From contig VWZL01006771.1 in NCBI GenBank assembly GCA_013396915.1, forward strand, positions 248,001 through 312,000: 64,000 bases of DNA, written 5' to 3'. Made by a program: the position numbers and the translations under genes. Origin of the DNA: Stercorarius parasiticus (taxonomy: Eukaryota > Chordata > Aves > Charadriiformes > Stercorariidae). The notes below the pieces were generated by a model, which was not told the DNA's origin, searched no databases, and saw nothing but the letters and a program-made list of their open reading frames with translations. How positions within the stretch are numbered: position 1 is the first letter of the stretch; each line of letters opens with the position of its first letter. Of this stretch, positions 35,601-47,070 are shown in pieces.

Positions 35601-36678
35601 TTTTTATGCTCTAGTTTGGCCACGCAACTGAAAACACAGTTATTCACATGTGTACTTGTTCACATTGGTGTAGAAATGCTATTGAGAAGTTCATTTCATT
35701 GAGCATCTCTAAAACAAGATATATCTCAAATCTAAAGCTTCTGCTCACTTCAGTTATACGAGGAATCACTGAGAGAGGCAAAAGATTTCTAACCTTAAGT
35801 CAGAGACAGGGTGTAAAATCTATCTTGTTTGGTATTTTCTGGTATTGTGATCATCCATACTACGTCCTTCTCAGGGAAAACAGTAGAATGTGTCTCAGGG
35901 ACATTTCGCTTAGCATAAACAAAATGCAGCTATTTGGAAAGGCCTCAAGCTGTAAGTGACGTGCATTTGAAAGACACAGTGGTTGGGGGTACGTGGGAGC
36001 AGCTGTGGTCAACAGCAAAGCAGAGGACACGGGGCGCCAGGCTTTGCCGACAGGAGATGCCAAACCCCAGACCCTTCTCTCTGCCCTCACACAAACTACC
36101 TGGGGAAGTGTTTCTGGCAGCTGCCAGAGGGTCTGTCCTGGAGGGATCTCCCCACCTGCTGGGCAGTGGCCATGCCACCAGGTTTTGCAGCAGCTCCTGA
36201 GGGTTGCTGCCAGTGAGGGCTCCCTGATCCACCAGGGAAGGGGGCCTGGGTGTGCACAGGGCAGACCTTTTACTGCAAAGGCAATCCCCACTCTCATTAA
36301 CCTCCTCGTTTGATAATGAGCCACTAATAGAGAGAATTAAAGTTGGCAGCCTTTGCCTTGCAGCTGTTCTCCGCTCCCTCCCACTGAAGACGGGTTTTGG
36401 GGAGCTGGTTGGCCATCAGGAGATGCTGCTTCCCTTAGGCTCTGCCTTCTCCTTGCGTAACACTGTCCTATCCCCGTGGCTCTCTGCATGGCTGAGGCAC
36501 CCAAATGGCTGCATTTACCTATTTCAGTGCCGGTAGAAGTCAGGCAGGCTTATTTTGAAGCTTGGATGTCTCAGAGTTTCTGCCAGAAAATGAAGAGTTT
36601 ACTATGAACTTTACATTGCATGCTACCAGAATTACTTAAATTTCTGTTAAATCTTTGTCATTTCTTTTTTTTCCTTAG
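32681..36678. other. No recognisable gene outside the 33.8-34.5 kb block
   Basis: A donor-perfect CTGCAG followed by GTAAGTG lies at 32827, but its nearest acceptor has a weak tract. 35.86-36.32 kb is a GC-richer patch open in several frames. Confidence 0.5.
33830..34480. other. Complex unique block, candidate conserved element
   Basis: This unique, non-repetitive segment contains CAATCAGGCAATCAG, repeated TTATTAGTC (two copies near 34000-34020) and the only place where three mid-length frames (89, 132 and 67 codons, on both strands) overlap. None of the translations resembles a known family. I read it as a possible conserved non-coding element rather than a gene. Confidence 0.25.
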
Positions 36679-36793
36679 CTGGTTACACGACTTTTGGAAA
36701 AGTCCTTTAAGTCATATTATAACATTATAAATCACCTGCTGAACGACTGGGATTCAAGGTGGTTGATTCCTCACAATTTCTGCAAGATCAAAG
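36679..36793 (+). other. Candidate 115-nt coding-like exon
   Basis: The acceptor is TTTCTTTTTTTTCCTTAG ending at 36678, an uninterrupted pyrimidine tract. The donor is ATCAAAG followed by GTATGG at 36794. One frame is open across the whole segment. It begins LVTRLLEKSFKSYYNIINHL (residues 1-20) and continues LNDWDSRWLIPHNFCKIK (residues 21-38), with one base left over. The composition is protein-like, with aromatic and charged residues mixed, but I do not recognise a family. If no splicing occurs, the frame runs on to a stop near 36882. The surrounding 36.56-37.19 kb also reads like conserved DNA, so this may be a regulatory element with a fortuitous frame. Confidence 0.28.
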
Positions 36794-38858
36794 GTATGGC
36801 TGTCCTCCAAAAGCTGCGATGCTTCACATCAAAGTTCACAATGAAAACTATCTCAATTTTTCTCTTCAGCATTTGGATTTGACTTCATGACAATAACACT
36901 TCAACTGGCTTATTCAGCCTTCATTTGCCAGAGGACATGGCTGTGCTCGTTAGCATGGCAAATACAAACCCAAATGGAGCGACCCTGATTTCAAATCTTC
37001 TGTTCCTAGAATTTGCGAGTCTGTTTAAAAAGAGCGAATGTCTTTAGCACTGCTATAAATATCCCTTTGGTAAATGCCCTGAGTATCTTTCAATCCATGC
37101 TGATCCTTGTAATCACAGCCGCATTGTTCTGGTCATGTCATTGAAAATGCTTTTGACAGAACAAATGATGATCACCTGTGCTAGAGTTTGTAAAAAGCCT
37201 AAGATCCAATCTGCTATTTCATCAAGAAAAAACAACATTCAGTTCATTTCTTTCTCTCTTTCATGTGCACTGCTTTTCAGTGGGACACGCTGTTTTTTCA
37301 CTAGCTTTTTTTTATTCTTTTTCTCCGTGAGCCTCACAAAACAAATAACTGGTGGGAAGTTCATAAAGGAATTGCTTTTACTTGCTTCAGGTGCTGACGG
37401 CCTGGTGTGGCTTGCTATGTTGGGGTTTTTTTTTCTTAGAACAGGAAAAAAAAGTTTAGGGACTGGACTCTGCTTTGCTTAAAAGTAAGAGTTCTGCAGA
37501 TGTGCAATGGCTGATATTCCTGTGCCTATCCTTGCACCGCAGAACTAGACTTTAAAGTGTCTGAAGTTGGTATATTCAGAGAATATCAGTCATAAATACT
37601 TTTATGTCTGACTCATTTAAGCTGGAGTTGTAACTTTCACATTGCCATGTGCCTTTATATTATTGAAGTTTAAAGGAATTCCTTTCGAAGCCTAAAGTTT
37701 GGCTCATGATGAAAGAAAATCAAACAGCTTATTCGGAGTTACGTTAAATAATTACATGCGTAACCCTTTAAATGCTAGATATGCAAATAAAGTGTTATAC
37801 GGTCACTTCTATAGCAAAGACTTAAGGCCAAATTCCCCCTGTCTATCCCCCTCCCCAATTCCATTCCTGTTTCTTCTTCTGAAGTTATCTGAAACCAAAA
37901 TTACCCCTAGCAAAAATGGTTTGGTTAGACAAAATCCAGCTTAATTCCCGAAAAAATGTTCATAGCAAAGGACCCAGTTCTGTATCCAGCATTATTGCTG
38001 ACATAATTGGAAATACAACTGAATTGAAGACTCACAGGGTTATTCCCCGTTTCTCATGGTACTTGCTGTGACCCCCGATACTGCAGACTTTTCCAGGTCG
38101 GAAAAGGTACATCTGAGTCATAAATATACCTACTCTGATAAATAGTCACAGACCCCGAAAGGCAACTGCCGCTGTTTGTCTCACTGCAATGGGCACCCCA
38201 GCGGAGATTTCAGAAAGCGTCATGATGCTGAACCTGGGCAGGGAGACCGATATCTGGGCAAAATATGTATGAATTCAGCAACAACCCTCTACCTATGTTA
38301 GACCTGTCTTGTGTTAGCTGACCCAGAAAGACTGATGTTTTTTCAAACTTTTGCATAGATGAAGGGGCTAAAAACTTAAATCCTGCAAAGGATCTAGGCC
38401 TAGCTGAGTCATCCAAGGTAATTTAGGAATTCCTTGGATTTATGCCCTCTGCTCCGACCACTCTTAAGGTTAATACACAGGATTATCTATTTAGGATCTG
38501 TCATTTCACTCAAACCATTAAAAAAGAGAGATTCACACTACAGAGGGACACATTTTCAAAATATTATGAAGTCTCTTTCATGAGATCTTGTTTGTATGGT
38601 AACTTTTTATTAACTTAATTGCTATCCGCAACTAAAGAGAGACAGAAAAAATTGCTTTTTTTCATGGGATCAAGTACTTCAAGGAGAACACTGGGCTTCA
38701 TTGTATTAGAGCATTTTTGGCTTCCTCATTGCCCTGAACCAGGACAATTTGTTGTCAAAATATGTGAGCAAATATCATAAAGCCTGGGACAAGGAGCAAA
38801 ATTTTCTCTAATCTCAGAGAAGATTAAGTTTAAAATCTGGGCTATGATTCAGATCAGG

Positions 38859-38879
38859 TTTTGTTTGTTTGTTTGTTTG
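38859..38879. repeat. (GTTT)n microsatellite
   Basis: About five GTTT units, followed by a T-rich stretch with CTTT units. It is complemented by a (CAAA)n at 46587, although the flanks do not match. Confidence 0.92.
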
Positions 38880-39269
38880 CTTATGTCTTTTTTTCTTTCT
38901 TTCTGTTTATTTGATCTAAAATAGTCTCTCCTTACAAAGTCTTTTTTTCTGGCAACACTCCATCTGTCTTCAGTTTGTTTGCTGGAGCTTGTGCTTATGT
39001 ACCACAAAAAATGTCTGCCTTCACCCAAAGCTTTGCCAGAATAAAAATTGCAATATTTGACCTTTATGTACAAGACCAGGGATGGGCACGAACTAGTTCA
39101 GATCAAATGTAGAAAGAAGTTTTTGGCCTTAAATAAATTTAAGCACGCTTAAATGTACCAGGATGTATTTGTATATTTTTCCTATTTTTAAAACATTTGG
39201 AAAAAGAATACGAAAGGTAGAGAGAACTGTATTTCTGAGCCACAAACAAAACACTAGCGCTGTGAGAAC

Positions 39270-39690
39270 TGGAAATGAACAAATGTATTTTTAGGTGCTT
39301 GTTACCACGATGTTACTCTTTTGTTTAGATCACACGAATATAACCATTGCTTAACTTTGTCATTCACTTTCTAAATATTTTACGAAAGGGAATAAACCAT
39401 GTTCATTTTTGACAGAGTGCTGTTGCATGCAAGGGCACTCACAGTTTGTTTATAGCATACCAAAAGCATTCTGTTAATGAAACATTTCAAGGCTAATGAA
39501 CCAAAACTTTGCACCAAACAGACAGCGGCTGCAAACGCTTTCTTGTCTGCATTTGTCAGAGTTCACGTTTCAGCTGTGATCTCCGCTCCACCCACTCTGC
39601 GCCACTGCAGATAAAACACCTCGGATTGACAAGTCAAGTTTGCAAGATTAGCTTTCTATGAAAAAGCTGCAGCAAGTCATGCCATTAACT
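39270..39690. other. Candidate conserved non-coding element
   Basis: A high-complexity segment sits within otherwise AT-rich DNA. It includes GGGCACTCACAGTTTGTTTA, ACAGACAGCGGCTGCAAACG and a CpG-containing stretch CTCGGATTGACAAGTCAAG. It contains forkhead-like TTGTTTA and TGACA/TGTCA cores. No coding frame is present. Confidence 0.25.
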
Positions 39691-40084
39691 CTTTTGAGGC
39701 AAATACACTCATGCTTTTTGGGCAAATTGGCTACCACTGGGGGGCCAAGCTGCTGTCCTGTTCCCCTGAAGTTTTAATGTCCTATCAATGAGCCTGGAAT
39801 AAGGTCCAGGAGGAATAATGAGGAAGTACCATTGGCAAAGAGGGATTTCACCTGTATGGTCTAGTGATTCTGTATAAAATCAACAGTTGGCTTTTGGGAA
39901 GATGATTAGCTTGGCAATGCTGACACTATTTCAAGACCTTTCATTATGTTTTGAGGATTTGGGAAGGAATGTTTTATGGTGGCCACTTCCAAACTGAGTT
40001 ATGACTAAAGGAATTCAAGGTCTTCATCCTGCAAGTCTATAAGCAGCCAAGTAAACATCCATGGCAAAATCTTGATCCAAGGTG

Positions 40085-40215
40085 AAGTGGTAAAGGCACC
40101 ACTCTGGGGATCTATGTTCACTTCTGCTCTGTCTCTGATTTCCTTTGTGGACTCAGGTAAAGTGCTCTTACAAGACTTTTTCTAGCTGTGCATTTGCATA
40201 GTATCTGGCAAAGAC
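40085..40215 (+). mobile_element. MIR-like SINE remnant
   Basis: This looks like a decayed tRNA-derived SINE of the MIR family in sense orientation. The 5' tRNA-like part reads AAGTGGTAAAGGCACCACTC (consensus type AGTGGTTAAGAGCACGGACTC). The central part reads CTGCTCTGTCTCTGATTTCC then TTGTGGACTCAGGTAAAGTG (consensus type CTGTGTGACCTTGGGCAAGT). The exon-donor-like GTAAAG inside it is therefore probably a SINE fossil and not a splice site. Similarity is weak but collinear over about 110 bases. Confidence 0.5.
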
Positions 40216-41182
40216 CCTACTCTGATTTGGAGCCCCCTAGCAGCACCTTGAGTGAGCAAGCTATATCATTAATCTGGAACGAACCTCCACTCAGCAGAAG
40301 TAAGGTCTCCACCAGCCACCTTGGAAATGCATGGAGTAAGAGAAAGGTGTAAGCAGAGAATGGGTAGATGTGGAAAGAGAGATTAATCTAAACCTTTTCT
40401 AGTTCATGGGGAAGATAACCTCAGTTCCATGGTTGCACCTAACTCTATGAACAGCCCAAAGTCCCCTGATGCTGTGAAAGTGCTGTGAACACAGGATCGG
40501 GTTGGGGTTGTTGCTGCTGCCCATCTCAGGTCATCACTCCTGCAGTCCTCCTCACCCGAGCTCTCACCAGGAATCCAGTCCTTCTTGTTTAGAAGGGAAA
40601 CTCCTTTGTCTGTGACTCCAGACCCATATGTATTAACACAAACAGTTGTTTATTTTGATGAATGTAGTGTCAGTAATGTGATCTAGAGCAAATACTCCAA
40701 GCGTTGTTGTTGAAATCTTAGTATTTCATTGCTGTCCCTGTTGTTCACACAAGTCAGTGGCTTGTCTGCTTCAGAAGAAGGTAGAGACATACATCAGGTA
40801 CATTAAAAGATGCTTTTCGAACAGCGTCTTCTCTATTAATGGGCTGTCCTAGCAGCTTGCCGCAGGACTGGAGGCAGAGCCAAAAGGCATCAGACAGTTT
40901 CTACCGTGTAGAACAAAAAGGATTTGGTACAAGGAAATTTGAGAGAAGAGCTAATCAAGAAGAAAGGGTTCTGGTAGATCCCAGTGACAAATAAGAGATT
41001 CACAGTCTTTACTGGCATAGTGCCATTACTCTCTATATTCAAAAAAGGGTAATTCTGTGAGCACAGTTGCAGGTGAACACTCTGCATACCATCATACAAC
41101 TGCGATTACAGTTATAACTGATGTAAGCCGGTTCCTTGGCCATTATGCTTCATTGTTCCAAAGAAGTTACTTCTTGCACTGG

Positions 41183-41213
41183 AAAAAACAAAACAAAACA
41201 AAACAGAACAAAA
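41183..41213. repeat. (AAAAC)n microsatellite
   Basis: About five pentamer units, one of them with a G substitution (AACAGAAC). Confidence 0.92.
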
Positions 41214-44200
41214 TCCAAAAAATCTTCCCCTAATTAATGATGTCTTGCAAAACAACTGTGTATAGGCAATAGCTACTATATTTTTAAGAACAGTCGTCTT
41301 TCAGGCAGCTGGAAAGGTTATTTCTACTGGTTTTGAATCTGAGATAATCATCTTCACCAGCCACAATGAACAGGCCCTGTCTGGAAGTGGAGAGACAATA
41401 TCTTTAGCCTACTTTTCTCCCAGGAACATATTTGAGTGTGGTTTTTGGTTTGGTAGTGGAGTTCTCTGATGTGTATCAAATGAAAAACAGGAGTGTTTCT
41501 TTATCACCATCATTTGTAGATGTGGTCCAAGTTAGCACTGGGTAAACCTACTACCTGCAAAGTGAAATATGAATAAATTCACCTGCTTACTCTGAACTCC
41601 TGTTATTCAGTAGCTCAATTTTTTCCCAAGGTTTTTCACTCCATTAACATGTGAGTTACCTTTAGCGCACAGTATGTGCAAATAATGAATTTTCCTTCAA
41701 CTGAAATCAGTGAAATCCCACTGTTGTGCAGTGGAACAGGTAGCCATCATGTAGCAGGACTGTTATCTTGTTGAATAGCAGGCAAGGATCACAGTGTCCT
41801 CAGTATGCAACAAAAAAACCTCTTTAGATGATGTCCAAAGTGATCTTTTGAGTTGCTACGCCCAGGATCTATCCTTCAGGAATAAAAAAAAAAAAATAGA
41901 AAGGTGGGAAATCAGTGAATGACTAGGAATTTGTGCTACAAAACACTGTTCACTGGCTGCCTTCCAATTCTTCGTCTTGCAAGAGATACTCCTGCCTTTC
42001 GCTAGAGATGACAGCCACTCCCACTGGGCTACTGCAGCAGAGACAAGGTCAGAGTAAGTCCTCTTAATAACTGTTGTGTTTGGAGAAAAGAGAGAAAGAT
42101 GATAGTTTTTCCATTTTAGTTCTTTGGTGGAACAAGCTACCTCTGAGTCTGTCAGAGCTCCTGGGTTTTTGGCCTGCTACTTTGCTTTATCCCATTACTG
42201 TTATCATTCTTCTGTTCTCAACATTGCACCAATTGACAAACCCCCAAGCAAATACGAATGCAAATGCCAAGGGCAATACTGAGGAGATGTCATCTTGTCT
42301 TGTTTGACACAGCCCTCTATATCTTGGATGTATTGGTAAAATCCTCTTCAACACAGTAAAGACTGATAGCTCCCTTAAGATAGGGATGAAGATCTGAAAT
42401 AAGTTATTTTATGTTTCTTCAAGACAAAATTGCAGGGAGTACATAGATAGGACGTATCATGCAATGGGATTCATTTTAGCAAAAATAAATGTCTGCATTT
42501 CGTGAGGCTACAAAAGCAGCTTGAAGATTTCTATGGGAGCCCAGAAGTTGAGACAGAATGATATAGTCAGTTGCTGACTGGTCTTTCACTCTTTGGAGCT
42601 GAGCCTGAGACCTCCAATTTCAAAAGTGAGTATTGATTTTGGGTATCCAACTTGAAGCTCCTTAGAAGTAGCATGTTTTAAAAAGTAGTAGTAGATAGAA
42701 AGAGGGAGTCCCTCAATTTCTGCAAATCGGGCTTTTTCTAAGTGGCTCAAGCTACTCACCCTGGAGTGCTTAGATCAGTCCAGCAACAAAAGATTTCCAA
42801 ATGACTTTACTCATGAGTGAAGGCAGATGGCACAATATAAATGCACTACAAGGAATCTCAAAGCACCTTTTATGCATCTGTATATTTGTGCTTAATGCTG
42901 AAATCACAAGTATATTCAAGCAACATTAGTAGAGAAATAGAATATTGGTATAGTTGAGCGTTTTACTGTTAAATCTTTTCTCATTTTGCATGACAAAAGC
43001 GAACAAGATTAAGTGTATTGAATCATTTCCAAACACTTCTCCTCAAGAGACAAACAATGCATGAAAGCAATATTTACAATGTTTTTAACATAAATATTGC
43101 AAGAAACCCAAAGAGCGCATATTTTACATTTAAAAGAATTCTGCTTCATTAAATTGGTAAGTCAATTAACTGAGAAAAACGTGGCTGACATTTATTTCAA
43201 ATGTGAAAGGCATTTTACATATTTTAATTTTTTTATGATATTCTGCTGTGTAATGGGAGTCCATAATTATCTGTCAAAGCCACCGACTTACCTTTTTTTC
43301 CCAAAAGCTACTCCATAATAAAGTGCTACTGTCATAATAGCTATTCTACTTTTCTCTCTGAAGTTCTTTCCCACTTGGAAGAATAATAGGTATTGAATAT
43401 AATTCTACAGAATCAGCTTCTGTAAGGCTAAAACAGGTGTTTAACTGGAAAAAAATAGTGTTTAAAAAGGATTAAAATTGAAACAGGAAGTATTTTGTGC
43501 CAAAAATATTGTGCTTAAGGTTGCTCATGATCTCAAAGTTGATGTTTCAGACAAAGGTTTACTTTCATTTGGGTGGAATGATTTCTGTATCTTATTATCC
43601 TTTCAAATACCTACAGAGAAATGTTAGAAAGCCCAGCCAAATGGGTGGACACGCCCTGTATTTTGGCAATTTTTTGAAAGTGACACCTGGACAAACATCT
43701 GGGCAGCCTAATCTGTCAGCAGTAGTGAAAGTCAACCAGAAAGGTCAAAAATGCTGTAGACAATCGTAATACTTTGATTTAATAATACGTTTAGCTTAAA
43801 GTTGTGGGGAAGGCTGGCTCAAAGAAATGCAGTGAAAGTGGGTGGGAATTTGATAATGCGGTGAAATGAAGAAGGTCCTGTTTTAGCCTGGCATTGGCAG
43901 AATTTCAGTGCTGTCCCTCAACTGCCCAGACACATCAACTCGCCTCACGGGTGTCCTGAGAGAAAGAATGCAGGCCCTACCATAGGAAGGCAGGTGCACA
44001 GCTCTGGGGCTGTAGCCTGGCACCTTCTCCTTGATGGATTTTAATATCTGGGGAGGCTTGTTTCAATAGAGAATGAGACCAGGTTTTGGAAAATCTAACA
44101 TACTCTGAAAAACATGGGGTCACTTTTCTCTGCCCAGCTCTGGTAGTAGGTTCTGGTCCTTCAACATCTAGATAACAATGTGCATGAACCATTATGTTTA

Positions 44201-45439
44201 AGGTGCAGCAGAGCTAGAGGCACAGAGATTGAGATAGTGTTTTTGCTTTATCACCATAAAACTCTACGTGAAGTGCATGATGAAAGGAAAACTTGATGTC
44301 CTTAAACTCTCGCTGTCTTTCCTTGGCTGGTGTTCCTCCAGAGGTGGAGAGAGACTGAGGAGCACAGAACACGCCTAAATTGTCCTATTTTCCCTGCACC
44401 GTCCTGTAGGCCTCAATACTCTCTAAAATCTCCATCATGATTTCTCCTGCTACACCAGGATGTTCCTTTTTCACCTGAAGTGCCACTTGACTGAGTCATG
44501 ATGCCACATTTTACAAAGCGATGTCTGTGAAGCAGCCATGTGATTTACTGCTACCTTGAGTACTGTTGTCAAGCCTCTTATTCTCTTTTAATTAGCAGAG
44601 TGTCCTTTCACATTGTAGGTAATGGGATGAAATGAGTGGTTTTGCACAAGAAATAGATTTGATTTCTTTAATAAGAAATTTTACATTATTTCATCTCTGG
44701 CAAACCTACTGTGACATTTGGTCTGCGATGAAGAAGACAGCCCAGGCCTGAGATCTGACCATATTATGAATTTTTCATGGAACCTGATCACAAATTAAAC
44801 CCCAAGGGGAAACGTAGCCGAAGAGGGATGCTCTTTGCAGAGTAAAATAGTAAAGCAGACAAGAAATACTATTTCTGAAAACTGAATTTCCAGGATGTTT
44901 TTTACTCTGATCTGCTCTTTTGACCTTGGAGATGAGGTCAGCAACTTGGCCACCATGTTGTCACAGCTGGGCACAGTGTATTGGCAGAGCTACTTACACT
45001 GAATTCACTCCTGCTTGTTTCCCACACACGCAGCAGGTACTTTCCCCTACTCATGTTGCAAAGCACGGTACCCTACAAGTGGTCAGTCTGGTTCCAGCAA
45101 AACTCTGCATGAGTAAGGCAGTAGTAATCTTGCTCTTAATTAGCAGAGAAGTACTGCAATGGAATTGCTCATGGAAGAGGAGGCTTCTGTAATCGGGATG
45201 TCTATTTAGATATATGCCCTGTGACAGCTTACTGGCAAGAAGGGAAACCAGTTCATTTTTTGAACAGATGTGATATTATGAATGTGTCACATGTCCCAAG
45301 AGCTTGGCTTCTGCTTCCCAGCATCCCCAATGGTATGTTACACTTTCCTTTGTAGGGTGACAACCATGTTTCAAATACTCCCATCCCAGCTGTTAAATTT
45401 ATGAAGATTCTGACAGTTTCACACCTGCCAAGCAAATGG

Positions 45440-45729
45440 ACATTGCCCTTCTAAATGGACGACTAATTGGCGCGCAGTTTCATTTGCATGCATTTTCAGT
45501 TTTCAACAGGTGGCACTAAAGAGCCAATAAATGATTCTATTCCCAGATTCCAGCATGCAAACTCCTGGGCAGGCACTTTTATGTGTGTTTATCTATTTAA
45601 ATATGGTATTATAATTCCAACATAATTAGTCATCTAATTGAATTGCATGACCGCATCCATCCAAGACATTTGCATGTACAATTAATTAGGATTTATCTAA
45701 AAGCACTCTTTTTGTTCTCTATTTCCTAG
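45440..45729. promoter_or_regulatory. Candidate conserved enhancer with octamer, CTCF-like and homeodomain sites
   Basis: This block is rich in recognisable transcription-factor cores. Two copies of the octamer ATTTGCAT lie at 45482-45489 and 45668-45675, and ATGCAAAC lies at 45554-45561. An E-box CAGGTG sits at 45507-45512 inside TCAACAGGTGGCAC (45503-45516), which agrees with the CTCF core at about 12 of 14 positions. TAATTA/TAATTG homeodomain cores occur at 45464, 45622, 45635 and 45681. The base composition and motif density resemble developmental conserved non-coding elements. Conservation itself cannot be seen from one genome, so the enhancer role is inference. The block runs directly into the pyrimidine tract of the exon-like segment at 45730. 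Confidence 0.4.
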
Positions 45730-45772
45730 AAGTTAAATTACTCATGGATGGATTAGATGCTGATTTCATTTT
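45730..45772 (+). other. Candidate 43-nt exon downstream of the enhancer-like block
   Basis: The upstream acceptor is CACTCTTTTTGTTCTCTATTTCCTAG, cut here to its last bases TCTCTATTTCCTAG, and is of high quality. The downstream donor is TTTTGTAAGTAAG, with a perfect GTAAGT at 45773-45778. Only one frame is open: two bases finish an incoming codon, 13 codons encode VKLLMDGLDADFI, and two bases pass on. Because 43 is not a multiple of three, skipping would shift the frame. I do not recognise the peptide. The alternative is a pseudo-exon within a conserved non-coding element. Confidence 0.28.
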
Positions 45773-46586
45773 GTAAGTAAGTGTTACAATACATATACTT
45801 GGAGAAAAATAAGTCTGCAGAATTGGTAAGCGGAAGACAAGCAAAGAATTCTTTTTCTTTTCCTTTCTATTTTGATAATGCTACCAAGGGCCAATGCTCT
45901 AGAGCATGGCCAGCGAGGGCCAGACTTGCTGTAGTCCTAGAGAAGTATAAGTCTGTAGTGTCTTCTTCAGACTCCTTTATTTTAGCAGAAACAGGATTTA
46001 CAAAAGCAGAATGGCTTTCCACATACTACTAGGTTTCAACCTTCCTCCAGCGCAATTTTTACTTAAACTTACATGTTCCTGATGGTTGCAATGCATTTGT
46101 CAACTTGCATTCTTCAAAAATAACAGTTAGAAAAAGACACTGTTAAACACTTCCTTAGGAAACTGCCTTGTTTTCATGCAAAACATTTCCATCCATCCCA
46201 GTTGTAGGAGCAAATGGAGACTCACCTTGAGATGTGTTGTGCTACGTCAAATGGGAACTGCAATACTATGAATGGCCCAGAAATAGAAAATTAGCTTTCA
46301 GGAGGAGTCCAAACTGATGGTCAACCAAAATGCATCAGAAACAGGAAGGGCAATATGCCTTTGGTTTCTTAATTCTTTGACAAAGCTCTTTTTCTTCACG
46401 GTGTATGTGTTTGCCTCAATATTGGCTGCTACAGGACAGTGAAGCTCTTCTTGCACTCATTCTTTTGTCACCCAGTTGCAACCAGCGCAGGATGTACCTG
46501 ATCACTTCCAGAAGAATAAGCACAATTGAAGAAAAGCTTTGAACACCCAGCTGCGATATATGTGAAGGATTAGAAATACAACTGTG

Positions 46587-46606
46587 CAAAAACAAACAAA
46601 CAAACA
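46587..46606. repeat. (CAAA)n microsatellite
   Basis: About four to five CAAA units ending in CAGCC. Confidence 0.92.
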
Positions 46607-47053
46607 GCCATTTCGTTTTGCAGGAGGGTGTGTTACAACTAAAATATGCTGTGTTTCAGTCCTGGAGCTCTGAGGACAGTTTGGTCCTGAAAACTGGGCA
46701 GAGAACAAGGAAAACGGTCCCAAGATAATCCATGTTTAGAAGTAATTTCACCAGTAAGGTAGAGCACACTAACATGGTGATGCCACAGTGTAAAAGGGAG
46801 GAGCAGGCCAACATTCCCCATTTCTGTGTAGTCTTTGAAGTGACCTTTGCTTTGCAGGTCTTTCTTTCAAACAAATTATCTCTCGTACCTCCTATATGAG
46901 CTCTTTTAGTCCACACCTTCTCAGAGGCTTTTTGTTCCATGAATGGCTTCTGGTGGGCAAAGTAGTAGGTTTAAAATTGTTCCTCTCTGAGATCTCTCTC
47001 CCCTTTTTTCTTCTACTTCCAAATTGCTTTTTTCTTCCTTTTCTTCCCCCCTT

Positions 47054-47070
47054 TGTGTGTGTGTGTTTGT
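47054..47070. repeat. (GT)n microsatellite
   Basis: Six to seven GT units preceded by a pyrimidine-rich stretch (46995-47052). Confidence 0.9.

Larger units (their letters stand above)
36794..45439. other. No recognisable gene outside the listed elements
   Basis: 36.8-37.2 kb still looks conserved. From 39.07 to 40.89 kb no frame reaches 60 codons. Apart from the MIR-like remnant, simple repeats and the 39.3 kb block, I see nothing. Confidence 0.55.

Noticed and set aside
40150..40165. Donor-like CTCAG before GTAAAG
   Set aside because: It is inside the MIR-like remnant at 40.1 kb.
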